A stretch of 64,000 bases of DNA from the NCBI RefSeq assembly GCF_002013375.1, contig NZ_MAEW01000012.1:1-64000 (forward strand), in the 5' to 3' direction. This stretch comes from Mycobacterium sp. D16Q13 (GTDB lineage Bacteria; Actinomycetota; Actinomycetes; Mycobacteriales; Mycobacteriaceae). The position numbers and the translations under genes are program-made. Below, piece by piece: positions 9,571-18,387 of this stretch; the first letter of the stretch is position 1, and each line of letters begins with the position of its first letter. Below the pieces are notes generated by a model that did no database searches, was not told the origin of the DNA, and saw only the letters and a list, made by a program, of their open reading frames with translations.

Positions 9571-9856
9571 GGGTTCTGGAATACCTCTCATACGTTCTCA
9601 GTTGGCAGCACGTGGCTGTATTGGGCATATGTGCCATCACGCGGTCAGCGCGCGGACGTACCAGCGCGAAGTGGACCCGGAAGGTGATCGGCCACGGCCG
9701 TTCGATCGAAGCGGCCGGGGATCGATGATCCGCTTGTGCGAAGAGCACAAACTCCGAACCCGGCAGCCACTACCGAAGACCGCCCGTTACCCGGCGGGAC
9801 CAGCATGACAACGCACACACCCTATCACCTGCGGCGTTTGCGGCCACGCACCCTGA
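9571..9856. promoter_or_regulatory. pnp leader region with hairpin
   Basis: This 286-base gap between lppU and pnp holds no gene I can support. A near-perfect inverted repeat at 9695-9717 has CGGCCG arms around TTCGATCGAA plus one G. It could end the lppU transcript or form a structured pnp leader; in other bacteria pnp mRNA is autoregulated through a leader hairpin. No clear U tract follows. Confidence 0.4.
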
Positions 9857-10381
9857 TCAGGGCAGTTCCTCCACACACACGGTGAAGTTGCGATCGACAT
9901 AGGGGTAGCCAAGTCCGGTGATGCACTCATCGGCCGTCGAGACATCCCGAAGAACTTGGGTGACGCGTTTCTTGTTCTGAGCGTTGCCGTCATTGCAGTC
10001 AACCCGCACGGGGTCGCCGTCCCACTTGTCGGGGACGCTCATGCAGCTGCCGACAACCCAGTCGATGTCCAGACACAGGGCCTGGCTTTTGCGGCCGAAA
10101 CCGCGCTTGGCGTAGTACGACGAGTCCGCATCACGCGGACAGTCCGCATCCGTCTCGGTCTTGGCGAAGACCTTGAAATTGGACTTGGGACTGCCACACG
10201 GCTCCTTGACCATCTTGGCGTGCTGATCGGAACCGCTGAGGTTGACGCAGTCGCCGACGGCCAGGCCATCGGTAGCGGCCGATATCGACGAACACGCCGA
10301 CAGCAAGGCCGCACCGACAGCGACAAGGGCGATGGATATCGCACCTGAGGTTCCAGAGCGACCCAGTCGAGGAGAAGCCAA
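9857..10381 (-). CDS. lppU: Lipoprotein LppU-like
   Basis: 174-residue exported protein. The N-terminus has basic residues, a hydrophobic core (AISIALVAVGAALLSAC) and a lipobox LLSAC, so Cys30 should be lipidated. The mature part has eight or so cysteines in spaced pairs, suggesting disulfides (VGDCVNL, EPCGSP, DADCPRD, CLDIDW, GSCMSVP, VDCNDG, DECITG, CVEELP). Same position as Rv2784c lppU between rpsO and gpsI. Stop of rpsO is two bases before the start. Function unknown. Confidence 0.88.
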   Translation of the reverse strand: MASPRLGRSGTSGAISIALVAVGAALLSACSSISAATDGLAVGDCVNLSGSDQHAKMVKEPCGSPKSNFKVFAKTETDADCPRDADSSYYAKRGFGRKSQALCLDIDWVVGSCMSVPDKWDGDPVRVDCNDGNAQNKKRVTQVLRDVSTADECITGLGYPYVDRNFTVCVEELP

Positions 10382-10383
10382 AG

Positions 10384-10653
10384 TCAGCGGCGCAGGCCCA
10401 GGCGCTCGATCAGCGAGCGGTAGCGCGCGACGTCGACCTTGGCGATGTACTTGAGCAGGCGGCGGCGACGGCCGACCAGCAGCAGCAGACCACGACGGCT
10501 GTGGTGGTCGTGCTTGTGAGTCTTGAGGTGCTCGGTCAGATCGACGATGCGCTTGGTCAGCATCGCGACCTGGGCCTCGGGAGAACCGGTGTCGGTCTCG
10601 TGTAGCCCATACTGGGTGAGAATTTCTTTCTTCTGCTCGGTAGTCAATGCCAC
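10384..10653 (-). CDS. rpsO: 30S ribosomal protein S15
   Basis: 89 residues, the standard length, starting at GTG 10653 (reads [11 protein letters not shown]) with GGAGAAG six bases before it. The S15 core is clear: [35 protein letters not shown] and the C-terminal [11 protein letters not shown]. It binds 16S rRNA and helps platform assembly. An upstream in-frame ATG exists but would add 17 residues not found in S15. Lies between ribF and lppU-pnp. Confidence 0.97.
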   Translation of the reverse strand: MALTTEQKKEILTQYGLHETDTGSPEAQVAMLTKRIVDLTEHLKTHKHDHHSRRGLLLLVGRRRRLLKYIAKVDVARYRSLIERLGLRR

Positions 10654-10746
10654 GGCAAGCTTCTCCATCACTGGGGTTCGCGTCGAATGTTTCTGGTGGG
10701 CCACCGCGAACTGCAGCTCACACCGGTGTTGAAGTGTACCGGCGGG

Positions 10747-11709
10747 TTAGCCTCGCGCCAAAATCGTGCGGGCCTTCTGGGCATCGCGACCCATTTCGTC
10801 CACGAGCTCATCCACCGAAGCGAACTTCTCCATGCTGCGCACCCGTGCCACGAAATCGACGGCCACATGCTGGCCGTACAGGTCTGCCGCGGTGTCCATG
10901 ATGAACGCCTCGACGGTGCGGGCCTTGCCGGAGAACGTCGGGTTGCTGCCCACCGAGACCGCCGCCTGGTACCGCTCACCGGGGACCACAGTGCCCATGG
11001 TGGGACCATGCCCCAACAGCGTGAACCACGCCGCGTACACGCCGTCGGCGGGAATGGCGGCGAACATCGGCGGCGCCACGTTGGCGGTAGGGAACCCCAG
11101 TTCCCGGCCCCGCCCGTCGCCACGGACCACGACGCCTTCCACTCGGTGGGGGCGGCCGAGGGCTTCGGTGGCCGCCACCATGTCGCCGGCGTCGACACAG
11201 GACCGGATGTAGGTCGAGGAGAACGTGACCGCGTGTTCGGTCACGAGCGACACGGCGTCGACCTTGAAACCGAATCGCTCGCCTGCCTTCTTGAGCATGT
11301 GGACGTTACCGGCGGCCTTCTTCCCGAAGGTGAAGTTCTCCCCGACCACCACCTCAGCCACGTGCAGACGCTCGACCAGCAGCTCATGCACGTATCGCTC
11401 GGGCGAGAGCTTCATGAATTCGGGGGTAAAGGGCACCACCAGGAAAACGTCGACACCCAGTTCCTCTGCCAGCTCAGCACGCCGGGTCAGGGTCGTGAGC
11501 TGGGCCGGATGAGTCCCGGGAAACACGACTTCCATCGGGTGCGGATCGAACGTCATCAGGACGCTCTTGAGGTTGAGTTCGCGTGCGGCCTTCACCGCGC
11601 GCCCGATGAGTTCCGCGTGGCCGCGGTGTACACCGTCGAACACGCCGATGGTCAGGACGCACCGACCCCAGTCGGACGGAATTTCGTCTTGCCCGCGCCA
11701 GCGTTGCAC
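10747..11709 (-). CDS. ribF: Bifunctional riboflavin kinase/FAD synthetase
   Basis: 320 residues. N-terminal FMN adenylyltransferase with the nucleotide-binding signature TIGVFDGVHRGH at about 20-31; C-terminal riboflavin kinase with GRELGFPTANV (the PTxN motif) near residue 205. Makes FMN and FAD from riboflavin and ATP. Homologue of Rv2786c. First gene of the minus-strand ribF-rpsO-lppU-pnp-pepR run, divergent from sirR. Confidence 0.96.
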   Translation of the reverse strand: MQRWRGQDEIPSDWGRCVLTIGVFDGVHRGHAELIGRAVKAARELNLKSVLMTFDPHPMEVVFPGTHPAQLTTLTRRAELAEELGVDVFLVVPFTPEFMKLSPERYVHELLVERLHVAEVVVGENFTFGKKAAGNVHMLKKAGERFGFKVDAVSLVTEHAVTFSSTYIRSCVDAGDMVAATEALGRPHRVEGVVVRGDGRGRELGFPTANVAPPMFAAIPADGVYAAWFTLLGHGPTMGTVVPGERYQAAVSVGSNPTFSGKARTVEAFIMDTAADLYGQHVAVDFVARVRSMEKFASVDELVDEMGRDAQKARTILARG

Positions 11710-11773
11710 GGCCTAAAGCCTACTTCGGAAGATGCGGGAAGGCCGACTTGGCTTTCCGTCGTCGCTGCCTGGT

Positions 11774-11779
11774 TAGGCT
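11774..11779 (+). promoter_or_regulatory. -10 element for leaderless sirR transcript
   Basis: TAGGCT (TANNNT type) ends seven bases before GTG 11787 and no ribosome binding site lies between, the layout of a mycobacterial leaderless promoter. The surrounding GGTTAGGCT resembles one half of an iron-box but lacks the other half. Confidence 0.45.
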
Positions 11780-11786
11780 GAGCACC

Positions 11787-12509
11787 GTGAGCCCCACTCG
11801 ATCCGATCGGCCCGCCGGATCCACCGATATCGACCTGACGACGGTGGCCCAGGACTACCTCAAGGTGATCTGGACCGCCCAGGAGTGGTCCCGCGAGAAG
11901 GTGAGCACCAAGATGCTCGCCGAACGCATGGGCGTGTCGGCGAGCACCGCATCCGAATCGATCCGCAAGCTGGCCGACCAAGGTCTGGTGGATCACGAGA
12001 AGTACGGCGCCGTGACCCTGACGGGCCAGGGCCGCAAGGCGGCCGTACTCATGGTGCGCCGGCACCGGCTGCTGGAGACATATCTGGTCAACGAGCTCGG
12101 CTACGGCTGGGACGAGGTGCACGACGAGGCCGAGGTGCTCGAGCACGCGGTCTCCGATCTGCTGCTGGCCAAGATCGACGCCAAGCTCGGTCACCCCACG
12201 CGCGATCCCCATGGCGATCCGATTCCCGGCCCTGACGGGCAGGTGCCCACTCCCCCGGCCCGCCAGCTGTCGGACTGCGCCAACGGCGATACCGGCGTGG
12301 TGGCCCGGATCTCCGACTCAGATCCGGAGATGCTGCGCTACTTCGACACCGTCGGCGTGGCACTGGATGCCCGCGTGACGGTCGACGAGCGGCGGGACTT
12401 CGCCGGAACCATCTCGGTGTCGATTGATAGCGACAGATCAGACGGCGGCGAGAAGAAGCTAGAGCTGGGAAATCCTGCAGCGCAATCAATTTGGGTCGTA
12501 CTCGACTGA
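11787..12509 (+). CDS. sirR: DtxR/MntR-family metal-dependent repressor
   Basis: 240 residues from GTG 11787 (VSPTRSD). Residues about 15-75 are the winged helix (AQDYLKVIWTAQEW ... STKMLAERMGVSASTASESIRKL). The middle is the metal-binding dimerisation domain (EVLEHAVSDLLLAKIDAKLGHPTRDPHGDPIP), with the typical H-P-x-x-D-P-H-G-D-P-I-P end. The C-terminus is a FeoA/SH3-like domain (RISDSDPEMLRYFDTVGV). Homologue of Rv2788. It should repress metal uptake genes with manganese or iron; which metal cannot be read from sequence here. Confidence 0.93.
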   Translation: MSPTRSDRPAGSTDIDLTTVAQDYLKVIWTAQEWSREKVSTKMLAERMGVSASTASESIRKLADQGLVDHEKYGAVTLTGQGRKAAVLMVRRHRLLETYLVNELGYGWDEVHDEAEVLEHAVSDLLLAKIDAKLGHPTRDPHGDPIPGPDGQVPTPPARQLSDCANGDTGVVARISDSDPEMLRYFDTVGVALDARVTVDERRDFAGTISVSIDSDRSDGGEKKLELGNPAAQSIWVVLD

Positions 12510-12510
12510 A

Positions 12511-13083
12511 ATGACCGACCACGCGGCGTGTGAGTGCCTACTGTGCGTCGACTACGGCGATCGCCATGACTACAACGACAGCGATCGTGACATCATCGGC
12601 AGTGTCACCGAATACGGTTGGAGTGCACTGGGAATCGGACCCACATCGTCGGAGGAAAGCCCGCCGTTCGCCTACACCGTCGGGCTGTGGCACACCATGC
12701 GGCTACCCGAGCTGGCGATCTACGGAGTCAACGACATCACGATGATGCAGCGCGCTCTCAACGCGGTTGCCAAACAGGCTCAGGAAGGGCGGGTTCTGCA
12801 GGTCGGAGAGACATTCGAGGATGTCCTCGCCCTACCCGAGGTGGATGACTACCAGGTGAAGCTCTCCCCCATCGATCCGAGTTGGTACCACAACGAATTC
12901 GGGTTCGGACTGTGGTTCAACCGGACCAACCACGTGCGGTACCTGCAGGTCCTCTGGCCCGATGGCGAGGGCCGATTCCCGGGGAATCCCGAGTTTGATC
13001 CGCATTTCGCCGATCGGCAGCCGCTGATGTGGATGCCCAGGGAGTTGCACCCGCCGAGCCGGTGGATCCGTCCGATCGACTGA
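12511..13083 (+). CDS. DUF4262 protein
   Basis: 190 residues. N-terminus has CECLLCVDYGDRHDYNDSDRD, with two cysteines and several acidic/His residues that could bind a metal. The DUF4262 core follows: PPFAYTVGLWHTMRLPELAIYGV and a middle section ending in the PSWYHNEFGFGLWFNR region. Starts one base after the sirR stop, so probably cotranscribed. Family function is unknown; members often occur as small stand-alone cytosolic proteins. Confidence 0.8.
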   Translation: MTDHAACECLLCVDYGDRHDYNDSDRDIIGSVTEYGWSALGIGPTSSEESPPFAYTVGLWHTMRLPELAIYGVNDITMMQRALNAVAKQAQEGRVLQVGETFEDVLALPEVDDYQVKLSPIDPSWYHNEFGFGLWFNRTNHVRYLQVLWPDGEGRFPGNPEFDPHFADRQPLMWMPRELHPPSRWIRPID

Positions 13084-13086
13084 CCG

Positions 13087-13983
13087 CTACAGATTCGCCG
13101 GGCGCAGGACCACGACCGACGTGGTCCGAGAGCCTTTGTCCGCCAATAACGCAATGACCCGATTGCCGGAATCCACCGCGGCGTAGGTGCCCTCGATACC
13201 GGCAGCCGACAACGGGCGCCCATTGCGCACCGAGTCGACCTCCGCCGCATCCAGATCGCGCCGGGGGAACCCCTCCCGGCACGCGGTGTCCAGATCCAGG
13301 GTCAACGTCGCGTCCTCGGCCAGCTCCTCGAGCGTGCGCGCACGCTCCAATGTGAAATCGCCAACCCTGGTGCGGCGCAATGCCGTCAGATGCCCACCCA
13401 CGCCCAGCGAGGCACCCGCATCGCGGGCCAGTGCCCGGATGTACGTGCCCGAGGAGCAATCAACTTCCACGTCCACATCGACATACCCATCCGCCGGCCG
13501 GCGCACCGCCAGCACGTCGAACCTCGAGATGGTCACCGGCCGGGCTGCCAGCTCAACCGACTGCCCCTCCCGCGCCAGCTTGTAAGCACGCTGTCCGTTG
13601 ACCTTGATCGCGCTCACCGAGGACGGCACCTGTTCGATATCCCCACGCAGCGGGGCCACGGCCGCCTCAATATCTTCATCGGTCACCCGGGACGCCGAAA
13701 CCGTGTGTAACACCTCGCCTTCGGCGTCATCGGTGCTGGTGCTCTGCCCAAGACGGATAGTGGCCGCATACGACTTGGTCGTCAGCGTCAGCAGTCCCAT
13801 GATCTTGGTAGCACGTTCGATACCGATCACCAGCACCCCCGTGGCCATCGGATCGAGAGTCCCCGCATGCCCCACCTTGCGGGTGGAAAACAGCCTCCGG
13901 CACCGAGATACCACGTCATGGCTCGTCATCCCGGCGGGCTTGTCCACAATCACGAGGCCCGCGCGACCCAAGGGATCGGTCAC
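13087..13983 (-). CDS. truB: tRNA pseudouridine-55 synthase
   Basis: 298 residues. Motif [14 protein letters not shown] gives the catalytic Asp44; [20 protein letters not shown] and the later [13 protein letters not shown] are also TruB hallmarks. C-terminal PUA-like region. Forms pseudouridine 55 in the T arm of tRNAs. Homologue of Rv2793c. The ATG overlaps the stop of pptT by four bases. Confidence 0.96.
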   Translation of the reverse strand: MTDPLGRAGLVIVDKPAGMTSHDVVSRCRRLFSTRKVGHAGTLDPMATGVLVIGIERATKIMGLLTLTTKSYAATIRLGQSTSTDDAEGEVLHTVSASRVTDEDIEAAVAPLRGDIEQVPSSVSAIKVNGQRAYKLAREGQSVELAARPVTISRFDVLAVRRPADGYVDVDVEVDCSSGTYIRALARDAGASLGVGGHLTALRRTRVGDFTLERARTLEELAEDATLTLDLDTACREGFPRRDLDAAEVDSVRNGRPLSAAGIEGTYAAVDSGNRVIALLADKGSRTTSVVVLRPANL

Positions 13984-14633
13984 GGCACCACGATCGCGGT
14001 CAAGATCAGGCCCTTGTCAATGATCCAGCGCCCGTCGAACACCGACAATACGCTGCCGTCATTGGCCTTGCCATCTATCAAGATTCGCGAGGTGAACGTC
14101 CCATCGGGGTCGAGGGTGATGTGAGCGTCCTCAAAGCCAAGCCAGCGAGTTGTCAGCGGGAACCACGCCTTGTACGTCGTTTCCTTGGCGCAGAACAGCA
14201 ATCGGTCCCAGTGCGTACCACCGGGCAATGCCGCCAGCTCATCGCGCTCGACCGGCAGGGTAATCGACTTGAGCACACCGTTGGGCAGCACGTCGTGCGG
14301 TTCGGCGTCGATCCCGACCGAACGCACCTCCCCAACACGTCCCACCACCGCGCCACGGAATCCCTCCGTGTGCGTCATGCTTCCCACCACCCCGTTGGGC
14401 CACAGCGGCTGCCCCTTGTCTCCCTTGAGGATCGGGACTTCGGGAACGCCGAGCACAGACAGGGCCTGCCGCGCACAGTGCCGGACGGTGATGAACTCAT
14501 TGCGCCGTTTGGCCACCGATTTGGCGATCAGTGGCTCCTCCTCGGGCAGCGGCGCCAACCCGGGCGGATCCTCATACAGTTCGGCCGAGGACAGCACATC
14601 GGGAACCACCGAGGCGATCAACTGGTCACTCAC
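13980..14633 (-). CDS. pptT: 4'-phosphopantetheinyl transferase PptT
   Basis: 217 residues from GTG 14633, chosen because AAGGAG lies seven bases upstream and the start overlaps the pptH stop by eight bases (GTGAGTGA). An in-frame GTG at 14639 is too close to the AAGGAG. The family motifs are [11 protein letters not shown] (Mg-binding acidic residues) and [11 protein letters not shown]. It activates carrier domains of polyketide synthases and mycolate enzymes, and would be the activator of the PKS at 42.8-49.1 kb. Homologue of Rv2794c, essential in M. tuberculosis. Confidence 0.95.
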   Translation of the reverse strand: MSDQLIASVVPDVLSSAELYEDPPGLAPLPEEEPLIAKSVAKRRNEFITVRHCARQALSVLGVPEVPILKGDKGQPLWPNGVVGSMTHTEGFRGAVVGRVGEVRSVGIDAEPHDVLPNGVLKSITLPVERDELAALPGGTHWDRLLFCAKETTYKAWFPLTTRWLGFEDAHITLDPDGTFTSRILIDGKANDGSVLSVFDGRWIIDKGLILTAIVVP

Positions 14634-15579
14634 TGGCACGCTCCTTGGCAAGCCGTTCACGGAATCGCTTGGCCGCCACCCTCATCTGCTCGGTGATCTC
14701 GAAATGACCTCCGAACTCGTTGAGATAGCCGGCCGGATAGTGCGGGACGGGAAGGATCTGCCGAAGCCATGAATACGGTTTGCGCTGCGCCCATTCCCGC
14801 GGATAGCCAACCGAGACCTCCTCGAAGCGCACTTCGTCATACCAGGTGGTCCGCGGAATGTGCAGGTGGCCATACACCGAGCACACCGCGTTGTAGCGGG
14901 TGTGCCAGTCCGCGGTTTCGGTGGTCCCGCACCAGAGCGAGAATTCGGGATAGAACAACGCATCGCAAGGTTCCCGCACCAGCGGGAAATGGTTCACCAG
15001 GACCGTCGGCGTCATCCAGTCCAGATCGTCCAGCCGCTTCTTCGTATACCGCAACCGATCCCGGCACCAGGCATCACGTGTCGCGAAAGGTTCACTGGAA
15101 AGCAGGAACTCATCGGTTGCCACGACGTTGCGGTCGCGGGCGATCTTCAGACCCTCCGCCTTGGTGTTGGCCCCCTCCGGCAGAAATGTGTAGTCGTACA
15201 ACACGAACATCGGCACGATGGTCGCGGGACCACCTTGTTCTATCCACACCGGATACGGATGCTCGGGCGTGACGATGCCCATCTCGTCGCACATGTTGAC
15301 CAGATAGTCGTAGCGGGACTGCCCGAAAATCTGCATGGGATCGCGCGCCGTCGTCCATAACTCATGATTCCCCGGCACCCAGATCACCTTGGCGAACCTG
15401 CGCCGCAACAGATCCAGCGCCGCCCGGATGTCATCAGTGCGCTCGGCGACGTCACCGGCGACGATCAACCAATCCTCGGGCGAGGCCGGATGAAGTTCTT
15501 CGAGAACGGACTTGTTGGCCGACTGCCCAACATGCAGGTCGCTGATCGCCCAGAGCCTGGGCTCCCGTTCCTGCGTCAT
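14626..15579 (-). CDS. pptH: Metallophosphoesterase, phosphopantetheinyl hydrolase PptH
   Basis: 317 residues. Calcineurin-type motifs: D-x-H in ISDLHVG, GD in VAGDVAERTD, GNHE in VPGNHELW, later VNHFP and GHLH. Homologue of Rv2795c, shown in M. tuberculosis to remove 4'-phosphopantetheine from carrier proteins, opposing PptT. The stop overlaps the pptT start by eight bases, so a making and an erasing enzyme are translationally coupled. Confidence 0.92.
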   Translation of the reverse strand: MTQEREPRLWAISDLHVGQSANKSVLEELHPASPEDWLIVAGDVAERTDDIRAALDLLRRRFAKVIWVPGNHELWTTARDPMQIFGQSRYDYLVNMCDEMGIVTPEHPYPVWIEQGGPATIVPMFVLYDYTFLPEGANTKAEGLKIARDRNVVATDEFLLSSEPFATRDAWCRDRLRYTKKRLDDLDWMTPTVLVNHFPLVREPCDALFYPEFSLWCGTTETADWHTRYNAVCSVYGHLHIPRTTWYDEVRFEEVSVGYPREWAQRKPYSWLRQILPVPHYPAGYLNEFGGHFEITEQMRVAAKRFRERLAKERASE

Positions 15580-15592
15580 CCGGCCAATGTAC

Positions 15593-16069
15593 CTACAGGT
15601 TTATCTTGCAACTCTGTCCCACGTCGAGAACCCGGAGCGCACGCCCGCTTCCCACCCAGAACGCGCAGGACAGTGCCAGGTCGGTCAACAGCCCATCGTC
15701 GAAATGCTCGCGCGCCCGCTCCCAGAATTCGTCGTCCTCACGCAGCCCGACGTGATCCGTCGCGAAACGGTGCGCGAACTCGGCGGCGGTTCGTTCGGCC
15801 TCGCTGTACCGCGGCGAGGTACGCCACTGCTCGGCGTCCGCATAGAAGTCGCCGTCCAGCTCCCCGCTCTGAACGAAGCGGGTGTTCTGGCAGACGGAGC
15901 ATTCATTCGCGAAGGCCACGGTCATACGTGCGAGCTCGCGCACCCCGATCGGAAGCCTGCTGCGGTTGTATACCGCGTCCGAAAATCCGGCAAACCCGGG
16001 CGCCATCTCGGGTGCACCCATCAGCCAGCCGGCCACATCGTCGTCCGCGTAGTTCCCAATTCGTGCCAT
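15593..16069 (-). CDS. Carboxymuconolactone decarboxylase/AhpD-like protein
   Basis: 158 residues from ATG 16069. The AhpD-like motif is E-C-S-V-C-Q-N-T-R near residue 75, the CxxC that would serve peroxidase/thiol chemistry, preceded by the helix REARMTV-type RELARMTVAFA. Typical CMD-family proteins of this form are annotated as alkylhydroperoxidase-like. A perfect KstR-type palindrome ends 20 bases upstream (16089-16106), so control by cholesterol degradation intermediates is likely. Its end is 13 bases past pptH, with which it could be cotranscribed. Frame is open further upstream, but through the operator. Confidence 0.8.
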   Translation of the reverse strand: MARIGNYADDDVAGWLMGAPEMAPGFAGFSDAVYNRSRLPIGVRELARMTVAFANECSVCQNTRFVQSGELDGDFYADAEQWRTSPRYSEAERTAAEFAHRFATDHVGLREDDEFWERAREHFDDGLLTDLALSCAFWVGSGRALRVLDVGQSCKINL

Positions 16070-16088
16070 GGCGTCACGATACTCCGGG

Positions 16089-16106
16089 ACTAGAACGTGT
16101 TCTAGT
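16089..16106. promoter_or_regulatory. KstR-type operator
   Basis: Perfect palindrome ACTAGAAC-GT-GTTCTAGT. The inner 14 bases read TAGAACGTGTTCTA and fit TnnAACnnGTTnnA, the binding motif of the mycobacterial cholesterol-catabolism repressor KstR. It is 20 bases upstream of the CMD-like start and 83 upstream of the DUF3558 gene on the other strand. Confidence 0.8.
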
Positions 16107-16188
16107 GTTTTCGGTGTTCCGTATGAGACAGCGAGGCACGCGGCTAGACTTCGGCGCACCGCGGCTGATCAGATTGAGGTGGATTCGC

Positions 16189-16794
16189 ATGGCCCGAAGG
16201 GCTGGACTGGCCATAGTGCTGATGGCGCTGACACTGAGCGGTCTTGTTGTCTGGCGCACCGCCCCGGCCGATCACTCGACCAGCGCACCGGTTCAGCTGC
16301 GTTTCTCCACAGCGCCCATGACCGGACCCGCGGGCACCGGAGCCACCACCACGATCAAGTGGCCGGTCGTCCCCGTCACAGATCCTCGCCCTTTCGATCC
16401 CTGCTACGACATTCCCGGTTCGGTCATCGCCGCTGCGGGCCTCGACCAGACCCCACCCGCACCTGAAGAGGGCCTGCGCTGCCGGTACGACTCCCGCAAC
16501 AACTACCAGTTGGCCGTCGAGGCGATCGTGTGGCGCACCTATGAAGACTCGCTGCCGGCCGACGGCGTGGAGACGACCATCCAGGGTCACCGTGCGGCCG
16601 AGTACAACATCATGAAACCGACGGACTGGAACAACCAGTGGTGGGTGTCCTGCATGATCACCTTCAAGACGAGTTACGGCGTGGTCCAGCAGTCGCTGTA
16701 CTACGCATCCCAGAAGTACTCCCCCGATGGCCCCGGCTGTCTCGTGGAAAACCGCCGGGTCGCAAACATTCTCGCGCCCGCCTACAAGTTCTGA
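16189..16794 (+). CDS. DUF3558-type exported protein
   Basis: 201 residues from ATG 16189, with GAGGTGG six bases before it. N-terminal signal or anchor (GLAIVLMALTLSGLVVW) without a lipobox Cys, unlike most DUF3558 lipoproteins. The family motif is clear: PFDPCYDIPGSVIAAAGLD, followed by cysteines in LRCRYDS, WVSCMI and GPGCLV. Likely a periplasmic or surface protein of unknown role. Faces the CMD-like gene across the KstR-type box. Confidence 0.82.
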   Translation: MARRAGLAIVLMALTLSGLVVWRTAPADHSTSAPVQLRFSTAPMTGPAGTGATTTIKWPVVPVTDPRPFDPCYDIPGSVIAAAGLDQTPPAPEEGLRCRYDSRNNYQLAVEAIVWRTYEDSLPADGVETTIQGHRAAEYNIMKPTDWNNQWWVSCMITFKTSYGVVQQSLYYASQKYSPDGPGCLVENRRVANILAPAYKF

Positions 16795-16806
16795 GACCGT
16801 GCCGGT

Positions 16807-17076
16807 CTAGCCACGTGCCGCGATGCGAGCCTGCACCTCGGGACGCCGCAGCGGAGGCACCGTCCTGGGTGGCTGCCGACGTGCCGGCAACGACGCCAAC
16901 AGACGCATTGTCGTGGCCGTCACCTCCGCCACCGCGTGCTCAAACGCTTCCCGGTTGGCATCGGAGGTCTTCTGAATCCCGCTGATCTTGCGGATGTACT
17001 GCCGCGCCGCCGCCTCGATCTCCTGGTCGGTCGCGGCGGGTTCCAGCCCGCGTAGTTCGGTGATGTTCCTGCACAT
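16807..17076 (-). CDS. DUF2277 small protein
   Basis: 89 residues from ATG 17076 (MCRNITELRGLEP), the fixed N-terminus of DUF2277. The remainder is helical with EIEAAARQYIRKISG and a basic Pro-rich tail. Role unknown. Converges on the DUF3558 gene and is divergent from the acyl-CoA dehydrogenase operon. Confidence 0.82.
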   Translation of the reverse strand: MCRNITELRGLEPAATDQEIEAAARQYIRKISGIQKTSDANREAFEHAVAEVTATTMRLLASLPARRQPPRTVPPLRRPEVQARIAARG

Positions 17077-17157
17077 ACCTACGACAGTAGGAAGACAATC
17101 CGGAAGACGCCATGCCCCACCCACTGGTTAGTTTGCGTGCGCGTGTATACGTAAGTC

Positions 17158-18387
17158 ATGCCAGTGACGTCATCGCAGCCGTCTAGCGCGGGATCCAGCA
17201 CTCGTTCATCGCAACGCGACCGGGTCGCCGCCGCCGCGCAGGAGGTTCTCGCCACACACCCCCCTTCCTCCACCCCGGTCACCGAGCTGCTCGGCGCCGT
17301 CTACGACGCGGGCCTGGCCTGGGTCCACTTCCCAGTCGGCTTGGGCGGCCTCAACGCACCACCCGCGCTGCAGGCTGTCTCCGACACCATCCTGCGCGCA
17401 GCCGGCATGCCGGATCCGTTGTTTATCAACGTGATCGGGTACGGCATGGCGGCTCCCACAGTGCTCGCACACGGACAGCCCGAACTGACCCAGCGGATTC
17501 TGCGTCCGCTGTTCACGGGTGAGGAACTCTGGTGCCAGCTGTTCAGTGAGCCCGGCGCCGGATCCGATCTCGCGGGCCTAGCCACCCGAGCGGTGCGTGA
17601 CGGCGACGACTGGATCATCAACGGCCAGAAGGTGTGGACCTCGGGTGCCCATCAGGCGCGCTGGGCGCTTCTGGTGGCGCGCAGCAATCCCGAGGTGCCC
17701 AAGCACCGCGGCCTGACCTACTTCGTGGTCGATATGACCGATCCCGGCGTCGAAGTCCGTCCGCTGCGTCAGATGACCGGTGACGCCGAATTCAACGAGG
17801 TGTACCTCACCGATGTCCGCATCCCGGACGCATACCGCCTGGGCAATGAGGGCGACGGCTGGCGAGTCTCGATGACCACGTTGATGAACGAACGCAGTGC
17901 GCTGGGTGGGGCGTTCGACCATGGTCGTGGCGGCGGATCGATTGGCCATGCGCTGAGTCTCTGGAAGCAGCGACCCGACCTGCATACCCCCGAGCTGCGG
18001 GCCAAGCTGACGAACCTGTTCGTGCGCTCGGAGGGAAACCGCTACGGCACCCAGATGCGGATCGCCGCCCAGGGCGATGCACCGATGGGGCCGGAGGGCT
18101 CGATCGGCAAGCTGATGGGCGCCGAGCTCAACCAGCAGATCTACGACTTCTGCGTCGAACTGCTAGGCATTGAGGCAACTCTGTACGCCTCCTACGACAT
18201 GCGGCGCGTCGTCGAGGATGACCGCCGTGCCGACACCATGTGGGCGTTCCTGCGGTCCAAAGCCAACACCATCGAGGGCGGCACCTCCGACGTGATGCGC
18301 AACATCATCGGAGAACGCGTTCTCGGACTACCCGGCGATATCCGGGTAGATACCGACAAAGCTTGGAAGGACGTGCCCCGCGGATGA
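17158..18387 (+). CDS. Acyl-CoA dehydrogenase (catalytic subunit type)
   Basis: 409 residues. FAD-binding signature ELWCQLFSEPGAGSDLAGL near 120-140 and WIINGQKVWTSGA. C-terminal EGGTSDVMRNIIGERVLGL carries the probable catalytic Glu. It oxidises an acyl-CoA at the alpha-beta bond. The following dehydrogenase starts inside its stop codon (ATGA), which is the pattern of the paired alpha2beta2 dehydrogenases used by mycobacteria on steroid or branched side chains. The substrate here is not known. Confidence 0.93.
   Translation: MPVTSSQPSSAGSSTRSSQRDRVAAAAQEVLATHPPSSTPVTELLGAVYDAGLAWVHFPVGLGGLNAPPALQAVSDTILRAAGMPDPLFINVIGYGMAAPTVLAHGQPELTQRILRPLFTGEELWCQLFSEPGAGSDLAGLATRAVRDGDDWIINGQKVWTSGAHQARWALLVARSNPEVPKHRGLTYFVVDMTDPGVEVRPLRQMTGDAEFNEVYLTDVRIPDAYRLGNEGDGWRVSMTTLMNERSALGGAFDHGRGGGSIGHALSLWKQRPDLHTPELRAKLTNLFVRSEGNRYGTQMRIAAQGDAPMGPEGSIGKLMGAELNQQIYDFCVELLGIEATLYASYDMRRVVEDDRRADTMWAFLRSKANTIEGGTSDVMRNIIGERVLGLPGDIRVDTDKAWKDVPRG

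Noticed and set aside
7057..9687. An 876-codon open frame on the plus strand opposite pnp and the end of pepR
   Set aside because: It is the GC-rich antisense shadow of pnp; composition is Gly/Arg/Asp-biased with no domain and pnp is certain.
11770..11782. IdeR box before sirR
   Set aside because: Only one half (GGTTAGGCT) fits; the other arm is missing, so it is better explained as the -10 region.
15364..16188. Long N-terminal extension of the DUF3558 protein
   Set aside because: It runs antisense through pptH and the CMD gene; the signal segment begins at 16189 with a good ribosome binding site.
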